The notes below the pieces were generated by a model. The model did no database searches. It saw only the letters and a program-made list of their open reading frames with translations, and had not been told where the DNA came from. A stretch of DNA of 64,000 bases from JABWAJ01 sp038323375 (lineage in GTDB: Bacteria; Bacteroidota; Bacteroidia; Chitinophagales; Saprospiraceae). Location of the stretch: positions 1 to 64,000 of the forward strand of contig JBBQGV010000007.1 of the NCBI GenBank assembly GCA_038323375.1, written 5' to 3'. A program made the translations under genes and the position numbers. Positions 33,494 through 44,300 of the stretch are shown here, one piece after another. The number at the start of each line of letters is the position of its first letter. Positions within the stretch are counted from its first letter, which is position 1.

Positions 33494-34921
33494 TCAATAC
33501 ACCAATTTCATCAACTTCAACCGATTCCTCCGCTCACTCGGCACCACTACCGCATTCGCATCCACCTGCACCGCGTCTTTGAAGCGCAATTTCAGGTCTA
33601 AGTGTTCGGTGCTGAGCAGGCCCTTGCGGTTGTATTCGCCGAGTGCGTTGAGCACGTATTCGCTCACCGTGTTTTCCTGGCGAATTTCGTCATTGAACAG
33701 GAAGCGCAGGTTGCCAGGGGTTTTGAAAAGGAAATAGGAAGAATAAATCCCGTTGTCGTCCTGGGAATATTGCTTTTTGTGGAGGATGCTTTTCCAGTGG
33801 GTTTCGCCGGTGGGGTGTACGGAGATGACGATCAGTTCATCGAAGTAGTAGTCAATCACTGCGCGGGCCCCGTTGTCATAGAAAGCGTGGTTGGATGTTC
33901 CGGATCGCCGTTCCATTTGCCGGTTGCGCTCGATGATGATCAGCACGCCCCCGTCTCGGCGCAACACCACTTCCTGCACATTGACCTCCGAAACGCCTTT
34001 ATTTTTCACGTTTTCTTTACCCAGCAGCGTCGCGATGAAGGTGTCGTCGAAAGGCTCAAAGCGCAACAAATGGCCATCTTTCTGCTGTGGATCAATGCTG
34101 AGGTAAAAATACCCCTCGGCGCGTTCCAGGTTCTTTTCGTAGTACAAACCGGCACCAACTAAGCGCTTGTTCAGGTTGTCGTACGAAAAATAGACGTCGT
34201 AAGTAAGCTTGTCTTCCAGCATCACCTGGTAGCGACCATCGGCTTGCATCGGGTCGCCGGAGCACTCGACTACCTCGTAGTAATGCTGTTTTCTTTTCGA
34301 TTTGTAATTGTTGCGCTCGATGATGAGGAACATGCGCCCATCGTTGTCCACCGTGACCTCAAATTCATCCATGCCATAGTAAAAATCGCTGAGCGAAAAG
34401 CTTTTTTCCCAAAGGCGGTCCAACGTACCAAGGTCAAGGGCGCAAGCGCGGATGATGTTTTGTTTTTCAATATAAAAAACAATGGCTTTGGTTTTGTCGT
34501 CCGAGCGCACCACCTCGAAACCTGGGGTAGAAAAAAGGTAGCCGTAATCCATGATCGTAGCGGAGTCTATCAGGTTGGCCGCAGGATCGTAGCGGTGGGC
34601 TTTCAGCACGGTATGGCCTTTTTGCCGGAAGTGGTACAGCACGGTAAAATCGGTTTTGCCACCAATGACCTTGATGACTTTCGGGAATTTTTTGTCTAAC
34701 TCCAGTGTCTTGCTCCAACTGGGTTGCAGGCGCTCGTCGAACGACTGGACTTCGTATTCCGTGTTGCGGTCGCGGAACAGGAGCATGTTCCCCCGCAAGT
34801 CGCCAATGAGCTCGTAGCCGGCGTCGTTGCGCAGCGAAATTTCTTCTGAAACGGTAATGGTTTGCCCCAACAAGGTGGCGCTCCAGCAAAACAGAATGGC
34901 AATAGTTGTAATCCCTTTCAT
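33494..34921 (-). CDS. Exported protein of unknown function, probably propeller-like
   Basis: 475 residues with a signal peptide (MKGITTIAILFCWSATLLGQ). The mature protein is rich in repeated short beta strands of about 40-50 residues (GDLRGNMLLFRDRNTEYEVQ, GGKTDFTVLYHFRQKGHTVL, DNDGRMFLIIERNNYKSKRK, RDGGVLIIIERNRQMERRSG), which suggests a beta-propeller. There is no sorting domain and no lipobox, so it should be periplasmic. It follows the PorP/SprF gene on the same strand after 133 bases, so it may be part of the surface-secretion block. That is context only. Confidence 0.65.
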   Translation of the reverse strand: MKGITTIAILFCWSATLLGQTITVSEEISLRNDAGYELIGDLRGNMLLFRDRNTEYEVQSFDERLQPSWSKTLELDKKFPKVIKVIGGKTDFTVLYHFRQKGHTVLKAHRYDPAANLIDSATIMDYGYLFSTPGFEVVRSDDKTKAIVFYIEKQNIIRACALDLGTLDRLWEKSFSLSDFYYGMDEFEVTVDNDGRMFLIIERNNYKSKRKQHYYEVVECSGDPMQADGRYQVMLEDKLTYDVYFSYDNLNKRLVGAGLYYEKNLERAEGYFYLSIDPQQKDGHLLRFEPFDDTFIATLLGKENVKNKGVSEVNVQEVVLRRDGGVLIIIERNRQMERRSGTSNHAFYDNGARAVIDYYFDELIVISVHPTGETHWKSILHKKQYSQDDNGIYSSYFLFKTPGNLRFLFNDEIRQENTVSEYVLNALGEYNRKGLLSTEHLDLKLRFKDAVQVDANAVVVPSERRNRLKLMKLVY

Positions 34922-35054
34922 AGCTTAGTTATAGTTTGATGCCTGCAAATGCCCTTCGTTTTCTTTCACACAACGGTGCGAATAAAGTTACGGCATTGCA
35001 CCGTAATTAAGGAACAAAAAAAAACAGAGCAGGTTCGCAAACCAACATAAGCAC

Positions 35055-35996
35055 CTACTGCACAAACCGCCAGGCCGCATAAAATTCATACCCAACCCCT
35101 CTGGCCCGCCCAAACGTACCAATATTATACGACCCCATCGCGCCAATGCGAAGTGCGGCATCGCGGGGGAGTCCATTGATGAGGATATAGCCGAGTTGTA
35201 CCGACAAAGTCTGATTGGTGTTGTAAGTCAGTCCGGCCCAGAAAGCATCCTGCCGCTCCATTTTGATGGAAAGGTTGGCGTCGAGGATGTTTTCGGCGCT
35301 GTAATTGATCCAGACAGAAGGTTCAATAAACATATTCTCCTTAATTGCGCGATAACCCAGCGTCGCATTGGCGTGTATGGCGCGTTTGAAATTGGCGGTG
35401 GTTCCACTGGCTTTGAACCTCAAATCAAAGGGAAACAACTGATTGGCGGCAAGCCCGGCAAAAAAGAAACTTTTATCAAAATCGCTGCCTCCGCGGGAGG
35501 TGTAAAAAACGCCGACCCCGGCATTGGGAACAATGGTTGTGATTTCGCCGCGCGGCAGGGTTAAATCGTCGTCGTCGTTGACCACAATGTCCAACCCGTC
35601 CACCGTAAATTGTTGCAGGGTGGTGGTCAGCCCGAACGACAACTGGCCGCTCCCCCGGCGCTGCGCCTTCATTTTGTAGGCGTAGTTAAACCCTACGACA
35701 TTGCTCTGCAAAGGCCGGGTTTCGTCGTGAAAAAAGAAGCCACCGATGCTGGTATTGAATTTTGGGAAAGGGTATTGAACAGCCAAAGAGGCGGTAAGCG
35801 GCGCGTCCTCAAAACCTACCCATTGCTGCCTGTAATTAGCGGCCAGTTCCCAATAATCCCAGACTGCGGTCATGGCAGGGTTCCAGACAAAGCTGATGTC
35901 GGTGAAAGGGCTGCGGTCAGGCAATTGCTGGGCATTCGCGCCAAGCGGCAATAAAAAAAGCGCAAAGCCGAAAGAATGGTAAAATGATGGTTTCAT
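35055..35996 (-). CDS. PorP/SprF-family T9SS outer-membrane protein
   Basis: 313 residues. A signal peptide (HSFGFALFLLPLGANAQQLP) leads into the family hallmark at the mature N-terminus (FTDISFVWNPAMTAVWDYWE, ANYRQQWVGFEDAPLTASLA). Barrel strands follow (LSFGLTTTLQQFTVDG, ANATLGYRAIKENMFIEPSV, QTLSVQLGYILINGL). PorP/SprF proteins anchor or help export T9SS cargo with type B sorting domains and are usually encoded beside them. Here the type B protein lies directly upstream (36123-38036), which fits exactly. Confidence 0.9.
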   Translation of the reverse strand: MKPSFYHSFGFALFLLPLGANAQQLPDRSPFTDISFVWNPAMTAVWDYWELAANYRQQWVGFEDAPLTASLAVQYPFPKFNTSIGGFFFHDETRPLQSNVVGFNYAYKMKAQRRGSGQLSFGLTTTLQQFTVDGLDIVVNDDDDLTLPRGEITTIVPNAGVGVFYTSRGGSDFDKSFFFAGLAANQLFPFDLRFKASGTTANFKRAIHANATLGYRAIKENMFIEPSVWINYSAENILDANLSIKMERQDAFWAGLTYNTNQTLSVQLGYILINGLPRDAALRIGAMGSYNIGTFGRARGVGYEFYAAWRFVQ

Positions 35997-36013
35997 GTTG
36001 TCGTGATTAGCTC

Positions 36014-36116
36014 AATCTTCAAATCATTCTTGTTGTTGGTTCGTTGAGTGTTTGGGCGACCGCAAGGGTCGCACCCTACCGGCTCTGCCCCGCGCTCAAA
36101 TTTTTAAATTAAATCC
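36014..36116. repeat. Dispersed intergenic repeat, copy 2 (GGGCGAC..GGGTCGC type)
   Basis: This is the second copy of the roughly 95-base sequence at 505-606. It has the same order of ATCATTCTTGTTG, GGTTCGTTGAGTGTTTGGGC, AGGGTCGCACCCTACCGG and CTCTGCCC, with a few substitutions. It sits between the PorP/SprF gene and the type B cargo gene and ends 7 bases before the stop codon of the latter. Confidence 0.8.
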
Positions 36117-36122
36117 GCGTCC

Positions 36123-38036
36123 TCAATCCCGTACAATCGTGAGGGTTTGTTTGATTTCTCCGGAGCGGAAAGACAAGACGTAGTAGTAGTTGGCAGCGGG
36201 CAGCGGGGAGCCATTGCGGGTGCCGTCGAAGCGCTCATTGTCGAGTTGGTAGTTGAGCTTTTGATACACCAGATCGCCCCACCGATTGTAGATTCTCAGG
36301 GTGTTTTCGCCGAACTTGTTGGCGCCCTGAAATTCCAGCACGTCGTTTTTGCCGTCGCCGTTGGGCGTAATCATATTGATGGCTCGAATGCTGGAAGCCG
36401 GGTCGTCGCTGATCATTACCAACACCGAATCGAGGGTAAAACAGCCGTTCTGGTCCATGATTTCCACCACATAGGTCGTGCTTTCCAAAGGTGCCACTAC
36501 CGGGTCGGGAATGGAACGATCGCTCACGGGGAAGAGCGCGTCCTGCCAATTGTAGAGGACGCCGCCGGAAGCTGCCAGCCGGCCTTCCGTCTGGTAAATC
36601 AGGCAGGTATCGGGTCCTGCCGTAGCCGTCACGGGATAGAGCAAAGCCCGGATGGATACCGTATCAGCCCCGCAGGCATTCGACACAATGACGAAGTAGC
36701 GCCCGGTGTATTTCGGCGCAGCCAAAGGATTGGGGATATCGAGCGCGCTCAGGGTACCGGAAGTGTCAATCCACTGGTACGTACCGCCGCCGGAAACCAG
36801 CAATTGAACCGTATCGCCTGGGCAGGACTGGAAAAAATCGAGGGGAATCTGGGCTTGCGGCGCTTGACCGGCCAATACTTGCACCGTATCGGCGGCGGTA
36901 CAGCCCTCGTTGTTGCTCACCGTCACGCTGTAAGACCCCGTCTGGCTCACGGTTATGCTTGCTGAAGTTGCGCCCGTTGACCAGGCATACGCGTCGTGCG
37001 TGCCGGCGTCAATATTCAGCGGTTCCGAACCGCAGATGGACAACGTGTCCGGCAAAGCTAATTGCGGCGCATCCGGCGAAGCCAAAACAAATTCGAGGGT
37101 GTCGCGGCAGGAATTGGCATCTACAACGATGGCGGTATAGGCTCCGGCACCCAGCGGTTCAAAAAAACCGTCATCATTTTGGCCTTGGCCAACCAACTGA
37201 AAAGAATAAGGCGACGTTCCACCTGTTGCCGCTAAGGTAGCGCTCCCGGTAGGGGTGTCGCACGCTGATTCCACGATTGCTAAGACGCTTGCGGTCATTA
37301 CCTGCGGCTCAGTGATCAGGATGGTCGTATCCAAAAAAAGTGCGCCGGTTAAATCGAAAACCTGCAAGGAATAACTACCGGGAAGCAAGTCCGAAACATT
37401 TGCTTCATCCGAAGTAAAACTGTTCGGGCCAGTCCAGTTGAAGGTGTAATTCGATGTTTCGCCCTGCAACACTAAGTTGACCGCGCCGTCTCCAGTGCCG
37501 TTGCAGCGCACTTGTTTCACGCCGAAGGTAATGGCGCCGGGTGTGCCGACCAGCACGGAACCTGCATCCTGATCCAGCAGCACGGGGTCATAAAGTCCGG
37601 GGACGATGGTTGCGCGAAAAACCTGGATGGCCAGCGGCGTGCCGGTGATGGTGATGGGCGTCTCATCGCCCGGCTGGCCAACCACTTTAAACAGCAGAAT
37701 GACTAAGATGCTGCCATCGGGTAGCGTCCGGCCTTCCCCTTCCACATCGAACCAGGAAAAACGCAGTTCTCCGTTATCGGATTGAAAATCGCCGATCGCG
37801 ACGTTTTCCAGATCAGCCAGTTCATGGGAAACATATTCGATAACCGCAACATCCCATTGAATGGAAAACTGCGCACTCACAATTTCATCGAACTGCTGTG
37901 CGCGCAGGGTGATGACCACGGTGTCGCCGGTGAAGGAAACCGTATCGGTTAATGACAATTGCAGGGATTGGGCAAGCGTCGGTGCAGCAAGCCAAACGGC
38001 CAGTGCAATGCTCAAAATCGGTTTAAAACCTCTCAT
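36123..38036 (-). CDS. Surface protein with cohesin-like N-terminus and T9SS type B (CHU_C) sorting domain
   Basis: 637 residues. After the signal peptide (KPILSIALAVWLAAPTLAQ), residues about 24-145 are a cohesin-like beta domain (LTDTVSFTGDTVVITLRAQQ, AQFSIQWDVAVIEYVSHE). SprB-type repeats follow (VRCNGTGDGAVNLVLQGETS, SDLLPGSYSLQVFDLTGA, ATGGTSPYSFQLVG), then Ig/PKD-like units. The C-terminus is a gliding-motility-associated type B sorting domain: INMITPNGDGKNDVLEF, LRIYNRWGDLVYQKLNYQ, YYYVLSFRSGEIKQTLTIV. Such proteins are exported by T9SS and held at the surface with a PorP/SprF partner, which is the next gene downstream. Confidence 0.88.
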   Translation of the reverse strand: MRGFKPILSIALAVWLAAPTLAQSLQLSLTDTVSFTGDTVVITLRAQQFDEIVSAQFSIQWDVAVIEYVSHELADLENVAIGDFQSDNGELRFSWFDVEGEGRTLPDGSILVILLFKVVGQPGDETPITITGTPLAIQVFRATIVPGLYDPVLLDQDAGSVLVGTPGAITFGVKQVRCNGTGDGAVNLVLQGETSNYTFNWTGPNSFTSDEANVSDLLPGSYSLQVFDLTGALFLDTTILITEPQVMTASVLAIVESACDTPTGSATLAATGGTSPYSFQLVGQGQNDDGFFEPLGAGAYTAIVVDANSCRDTLEFVLASPDAPQLALPDTLSICGSEPLNIDAGTHDAYAWSTGATSASITVSQTGSYSVTVSNNEGCTAADTVQVLAGQAPQAQIPLDFFQSCPGDTVQLLVSGGGTYQWIDTSGTLSALDIPNPLAAPKYTGRYFVIVSNACGADTVSIRALLYPVTATAGPDTCLIYQTEGRLAASGGVLYNWQDALFPVSDRSIPDPVVAPLESTTYVVEIMDQNGCFTLDSVLVMISDDPASSIRAINMITPNGDGKNDVLEFQGANKFGENTLRIYNRWGDLVYQKLNYQLDNERFDGTRNGSPLPAANYYYVLSFRSGEIKQTLTIVRD

Positions 38037-38079
38037 AGTTTACTCAAGACGTTAGGTTTGGGATATTGGTAACCAGATT

Positions 38080-38241
38080 AGAGCTTGTTCGGGTTTTCGT
38101 GATCGAGCGAGGGCGAGGAAATTTTACTTTAGACAAGGCGATTTTTGCAGACGTAGCCAGCAGCTACGGCGAAAAAAATCAACGCAGTATAAAATGAAAT
38201 TTGCCGTCCGTAGCCGATTGACGGAAATCCGAACAAGCTCT
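38080..38241. mobile_element. 162-bp MITE-like element with AGAGCTTGTTCGG inverted ends
   Basis: AGAGCTTGTTCGG at 38080-38092 and CCGAACAAGCTCT at 38229-38241 are perfect 13-bp terminal inverted repeats, and the similarity extends imperfectly to about 25 bases. The inside has CGTAGCCAGCAGCTACGG-type hairpins and no ORF. It lies between the type B cargo gene and the giant repeat-protein gene. No target-site duplication is clear. Confidence 0.7.
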
Positions 38242-38302
38242 CAATCAAACGAAGGAACGTTTATAATCTGCATGCTGAGCGCAACAATCTAAAGTAGTTT
38301 TA

Positions 38303-38338
38303 TTGAAAAAAGCCCGGAGGCGTATAATCCTCCGGGCT
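38303..38338 (-). terminator. Terminator of the giant repeat-protein gene
   Basis: On the minus strand AGCCCGGAGG (38338-38329) pairs with CCTCCGGGCT (38320-38311) around ATTATACG and is followed by TTTTTTC. It lies 25 bases beyond the stop codon of the 3259-residue gene, so that gene is probably transcribed alone. Confidence 0.9.
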
Positions 38339-38362
38339 TAGGGTATGTTTCAGGTGTTTTTC

Positions 38363-41300
38363 TTACTTATTCAGTACCACCATCGTCTTCGTAGCGACAA
38401 ACGAACCTGCTTTCAGCGTATAGAAATATACGCCGCTTTCTAAGTTCAATTGCGTCAGGCTGATTTGGTTCATGCCTTTTGCATAATCGCCGAAAATGTG
38501 TTTGATCGCCCTGCCCACTTCATCGTAAAGGGTCAGATCGGCAGCCATTTCCTCCGGCAATTCAAAGCGGATCATCGTTTCATCGCTGAACGGGTTCGGC
38601 GTATTCTGATACAGTGCGTAGGTGCTGTTTTGAGCGGTGCCATCTTCCCAGCGCAACACGATGTTCAATCGTTCTGAGCGGGCGTTGTGCGCCTCTGTGC
38701 GGATACCTGAGTTTTCGATGCGCAGGACATCCGACAAATCAGCGATGGATTTTTTCGCGCGGAAGCGGATCGTGAAGATGTCTTCAGCGGCAAGCGCCGA
38801 AACGCCGCGACCAGCCGTATTGAACCAACTGAGGCGGATGCTGCCGGTTCTTTCACCTGCTACGACATTCGACAAGGCTGAGGACTGTCCGCCCGCTATC
38901 GTCAGGAATTCCAGCGATTCAACATCAAAGCCCAATGCAGTCTGGTAACTGACGATGTCGTTGAAGTTGTCACTGCGGAAAGTCAGTTCGACTTCCTCGC
39001 CTGCCAGTACCCCGCGTCGGTTGCTAACTAGCACCAAATCATCCTGGTAGCGGTCATCTATCTGGGTTCCACCGTGGAAAAGATCAGGATCTGCATGGCC
39101 GAGAATATCGCCTACTTTCACCCCGACGAAATCGGACGTCAGGTTGGTCATCAGCATCATCGTATCGCTGTTGCTGTACGGGAACACATTGTACGCGTTG
39201 AAATCATCCGGCATATCCCCGGCAGCAACAAATACCCACGACGGGCAGTTGAGGAACCTGTCCCTTGCGCCAATGATCAATTGTTGAATCAGGAAAAGGT
39301 CTAAGGTGGTGAATGCATCGTTGCAGTTCGCATCACCCGCGATCACCTGATACGGCGAATAAATCTGCGGCGGATCGAGGCCAAGAATAAAGCGTTGTCC
39401 GATAAACAAAGCGTAGGTAGAAAGGCCGTTCGCATGCAGGGTATCCTTCTCCGCCCGCAGGATGTATTCCTCGTTGAGCGGCAGGCCAGGCAACATGTAA
39501 TGACCCAGTTGGTCGGTCATTTCCATCGCAACCAAACCACCATCTAAAGCGCTGACAGCAACTTCCGGAATACCCTCGCCCCAGAAAGTCGTCACTTCGC
39601 CAGTCGCCATACCAACCGTGGCAACCGATGCCCGGCCCAGTACAGTCATGTGCGGTAAAACGATGCCGTTACCGCCTGACATACTTCCCACTTCAACCGC
39701 TAAAGGCGTATTGACTAAGAAAATATTCGTAGCGCTACCAGCCGGTCCCGTCAATTGAACATTCAGGTAGAACAGGATGGCGTTCTGATTGACCGACAAA
39801 GCCTGTCCGTTGTTGCTGAAGTAATTGAAGGTTTTGTTGATGGCGCTGTATTGTGGCGAGATCAAAGCCGGCGTTACTCCGGTAATGTTGGCCACTGCCG
39901 GGTTTTCGAGGTTCACCGAGCCTGCTAAAGATACCAGCGACTGGCAGTTCTGTATCCTCACCGGAATCTGAATCAGAGCCCCCTGCGACCCCGTACCTTC
40001 GCCTACATCAAGGATAACTAAGTTAGAAGGCAGAACGATGTTCACCGTTTTGCAAATGTTATTTATCCCGCAGGCGTTCGTTACCGACAAGCAAACCTGA
40101 TAGTTTCCGGCGCCATAGTATTGGTGAACCGGGTTAGTTGCCGTCGAATTCGTGCCATCGCCGAATGACCAGAGGTAGGTTCCGGGTGTGGACGTATTCG
40201 TAAAGGTCGTTATCAGCGATGACGAACTGTGCGTAAAGTTTGCCACAGGTTGCGGAATCTGACCGTCAATCCAGATGGCTTCGCTTTCGTAAACACAACC
40301 ATTGCCATCCGTGATGGTAATGATGTAGTCCCCGCTGATCAGTCCGGCAATCTTGTACTGGTAATCCTGCCAGACAACGGTACCTGAACTGGTGCCGTTC
40401 CAATTGATCGTGTACGGCGGCGCAGCATGCTGGATGATGATGCCAATAGCGCCCGCCATAAAACAGTTGCCATTGATGACCGAGAAGATGGCATCAATAT
40501 TATCTGGCGAATTGGTCACCTGTGTAGAGAGGTTTTCTGTACAGCCATTCAAATCGGTTACCGTGATGAAATACACCCCGGTAGGCAGGTTGTTGATCGT
40601 GTAGCTCTGCGCCGAAGTAATGGCAGACCCCGAACTGTTCTGGCCACTCCAGGTGATGGTGAACGGCGGGTGCGAGCCGTTAACATGGATCGTAATGGCA
40701 CCAGGGCCATCGCATGCGCCGTTTTGTACCGTCAGGGATGCCGACAGGTTATCCGGCGCGTTGGTTAAGACCACGGTTTGTTGCCCCATGCAGTTGTACA
40801 GATCGGTCACTTTCACTACATAAGTACCACCCGGCAGATTCGGAATATCGAAGAAGTTGCCGCTCGTTGTAGTTGAACCCGTAACCGGGCCGGTCCACAT
40901 GATGGTGAACGGCGGCGTGCCGTTGAACATGTCAATCCAGATGGAACCTAAGTTTCCGCAAATGCCATTCACTGCGGTCACAGCAATACTCAGACCGTTG
41001 TTCGTATTGATCACCGTCACCGTTTGCGCATCGGTACAACCGCTGGCATCGGTAACATTGATGGTGTAAGTGCCATTCGGCGTATTGGAAATATTGTAGC
41101 TGCTGCCAAATGTGGAAATACTGCCGGAAATCGGGCCATTCCAGGTAATCGTATAACCGGGCATACCGCCGGAAATATTCACCGTAATGAAACCATTTTG
41201 GCCGCAAAGACCATTGTGCGGTGTCGCTACAAGGTTGAGGTTAAAGGCAGGGGAGGTCAGGACAACCGTCTTCGTAGCCACACAACCATTCGCGCTCAAT

Positions 41301-44300
41301 ACCGTCACGACATACGTGCCGCCCGGTAAACTCGGAATATTGTACAGCGTGTTCGCCGTTGTTGTCGAGCCGCTAACCGGGCCAGTCCAACTGATGGTGT
41401 AGTTGGGCAAACCACCGGTAATGACTACGCTGATGGAAGCCAAAGACACACACGTTGCGTTTGTGCCAGTCGTGGTCAGGTTGACGGCACCACTGTTGCT
41501 GATGCTCACCACCTGCGTGTCGAAACAACCATTGACATCGGTGATGCCGACGGTGTAGGAACCGGTTTGCAGGTTAGGAATGGTGAAGGTGCTGTTGTTC
41601 GTCGTTGCAGAACCGCTTGTTGGGCCACCCCAGGTAATGGTATACGGAGCGTTGCCGCCGCTGGTATTCACGGTGATTGACCCAGCCTGGCCGCAAATGC
41701 CATTGTTGCCCTGTGCGATCAGATCCAAATCACTTTCCGTATTAATCAGCGAGGTCGTTTCCGTTGCCGCACAGCCATTGGCGTCGGTAACAGAAATGTT
41801 GTAATTGCCGCTCTGCAAACCTGAAATGGTGTAGAGGCCATTGGCACTCGTTGCAGAGCCACTTTCCGGCCCGCTCCATACAATGGTGTAAGTACCGGCA
41901 CCTCCGCTGATAATCAATCCAACAGAACCTTCCTGACCGCAAAGGCCGGTGTTTGCTGTATCGGTAATGTCTATATTGTTTTCAGTAACAGCTACCGTTG
42001 CCGTCAGTTGTTGCGAACAACCGTTGCTGCCCGTCACCATCAGCGTATAATTGCCTGCCGGCAGGTTCGGAATGTTGTAAGTATTGGCAGCGGTAGTCGC
42101 AGAACCGGATACCGGTCCGGCCCAGGTAATGGTATAGGCCGGAGTACCGCTGACAATGTTGATCAAAATCGAGCCATTCTGGCCGCAAATCCCGTTGGTC
42201 ACCGTGCGGGTGAAACTGAGGTTGTTGATCGTATTGATCAGCGTCACCGTCACGTTGTCGTTACAGCCATTGGCGTCGGTCACCACAATGGAATAAGCGC
42301 CACTTGGCAGGTTAACAATGTTATAGGTCGAATTGGCGGTGGACGCAGCTCCGTTTACCGGGCCAGTCCAGGTCACCGCGAAAGGCGCTGTGCCGCCAGC
42401 TATATTCACCAGAATTGAGCCGTTCAAGCCGCAAAGCCCCGGCGTTGCAACAGCGGTCACATTCAGCGTATTTGCGCCGTTGGTCAGCGTCACCACCACC
42501 GTGCGGGTACAGCCGTTGGCATCCGTCACCACAATGGTATACGTGCCGCTCGGCAGGTTGAGGATGTTGTAGAAGTTATTGCTCGTCGTGGCGTTGCCGT
42601 TTACCGGCCCCGTCCAAACAATCGCATAAGCCGCCGTGCCGCCGGTGATGCCGAGGTGAATCTGGCCGTTTTGGCCGCATACCCCCGGTACCGCTACGCC
42701 GGTGACATTCAGCGTATTTGCGCCGTTGGTCAGCGTCACCACCACCGTGCGGGTACAGCCGTTGGCACCTGTCACCACGATGGTGTACGTGCCGCTCGGC
42801 AGGTTCAGGATATTGTAGAAGTTGTTGCTCGTTGTGGCATTGCCGTTTACCGGCCCCGTCCATACAATGGTATAAGGTATCGTACTGCCGGTGATGCCGA
42901 GGTGGATCTGGCCGTTCTGGCCGCAGACGCCCGGAATTGGCACGCCAATCACATCTAAGTTATTGGGTGCATTGACCAGCGTGATGACCACTGTATCCGT
43001 ACAGCCGCTGGCATCCGTTACGACAATCGTGTACGTGCCGCTGGGCAAGTTCAGGATGTTAAAGAAATTATTGCTCGTCGTGGTCGTGCCGTTAACAGGC
43101 CCCGTCCAGACAATACTATAAGGTGTTGTGCCGCCTACAATTCCGAGGTGGATCTGGCCATTCTGGCCGCAAACCCCCGGAATCGCTATGCCGGTGACAT
43201 CTACGAGGTTTTGGTTGTTGTTCAGAACGACAACCTCCACATCCGTACAACCGTTGGCATCCAATAACGTAATCGTGTACGTGCCGCTTGGCAGGTTCTG
43301 GATGTTGTAGCCATTCCCTGTAAGGAGTATTGAACCGCTTACCGGACCGCTCCAGGCCAGTAGATATGGTGCCTGAGAATTCACAATATCCACCCAAATG
43401 GCACCTAACTGGCCGCATACGCCCGAAATGGGGGTCAGTATCAGGCGATTGTTCGGGTTCGGGTAAATGATGACGGTTTTGATCACCATACAACCCGTAG
43501 CATCGGTCACTTTGATGACGTAGGTGCCCGGAGGCAGATCCATGATCTCAAAAGCGCCGTTGGTAGAAGTTCCAGAACCCGAAGACGGGCCAGTCCAGAT
43601 GATGGTATAGGTCGGCGAACCACCTATGATGTCAATCCATATCCAGTTATACTGGCCACAGCCATTGTTTATCAGGGCAGTATTGACGACATAAGTAGCC
43701 GACGTTGTAATCAGCACAACCACTTCCGAATCGGTACAGCCGTTTGCGCTGGTAACGGTTACGAGGTAGGTGCCGGCTGGCAGGTTCGGGATGTTGTACC
43801 CGTTGCCCTGGATCGTAATTGAGCCGTTGGCGGGTCCCGTCCAGGTAATCGTGAAAGGCCCGACTCCGTTGTTGATGTCTAACCAGATGGCTCCGTTCAT
43901 TCCGCAAAGGCCGGGAAGCGGAGTGGCAACGATATTAATGTTGCCGGAAGAATTGATGGTCACCGTTTTGTACCCACTGCAACCATTGGCAGCAGTGACG
44001 GTCACCGCATACATACCGGCAGGAAGTTGCGTAATCTGATAATTGGTATTGCTCGTGGTTGCAGAACCATTCACCGGGCCAGTCCAGACAATCGTGTAAG
44101 GCCCCGGCGCGCCGCTGGTGATGACGTTGATGGCACCGTATTGCTGCGCGCAGTTGGCATTATTGGCAACCAGCGTGACGATGATGTTCCCGCCCTGGTT
44201 GAGGATCGTAAAGGTTTTGGTTCCCGTACAGCCATTCGCCGCGACAACCGTAACCACATAAGTACCCGCAGGTAAATTAAAGATGTTGTAGCCGTTCCCC

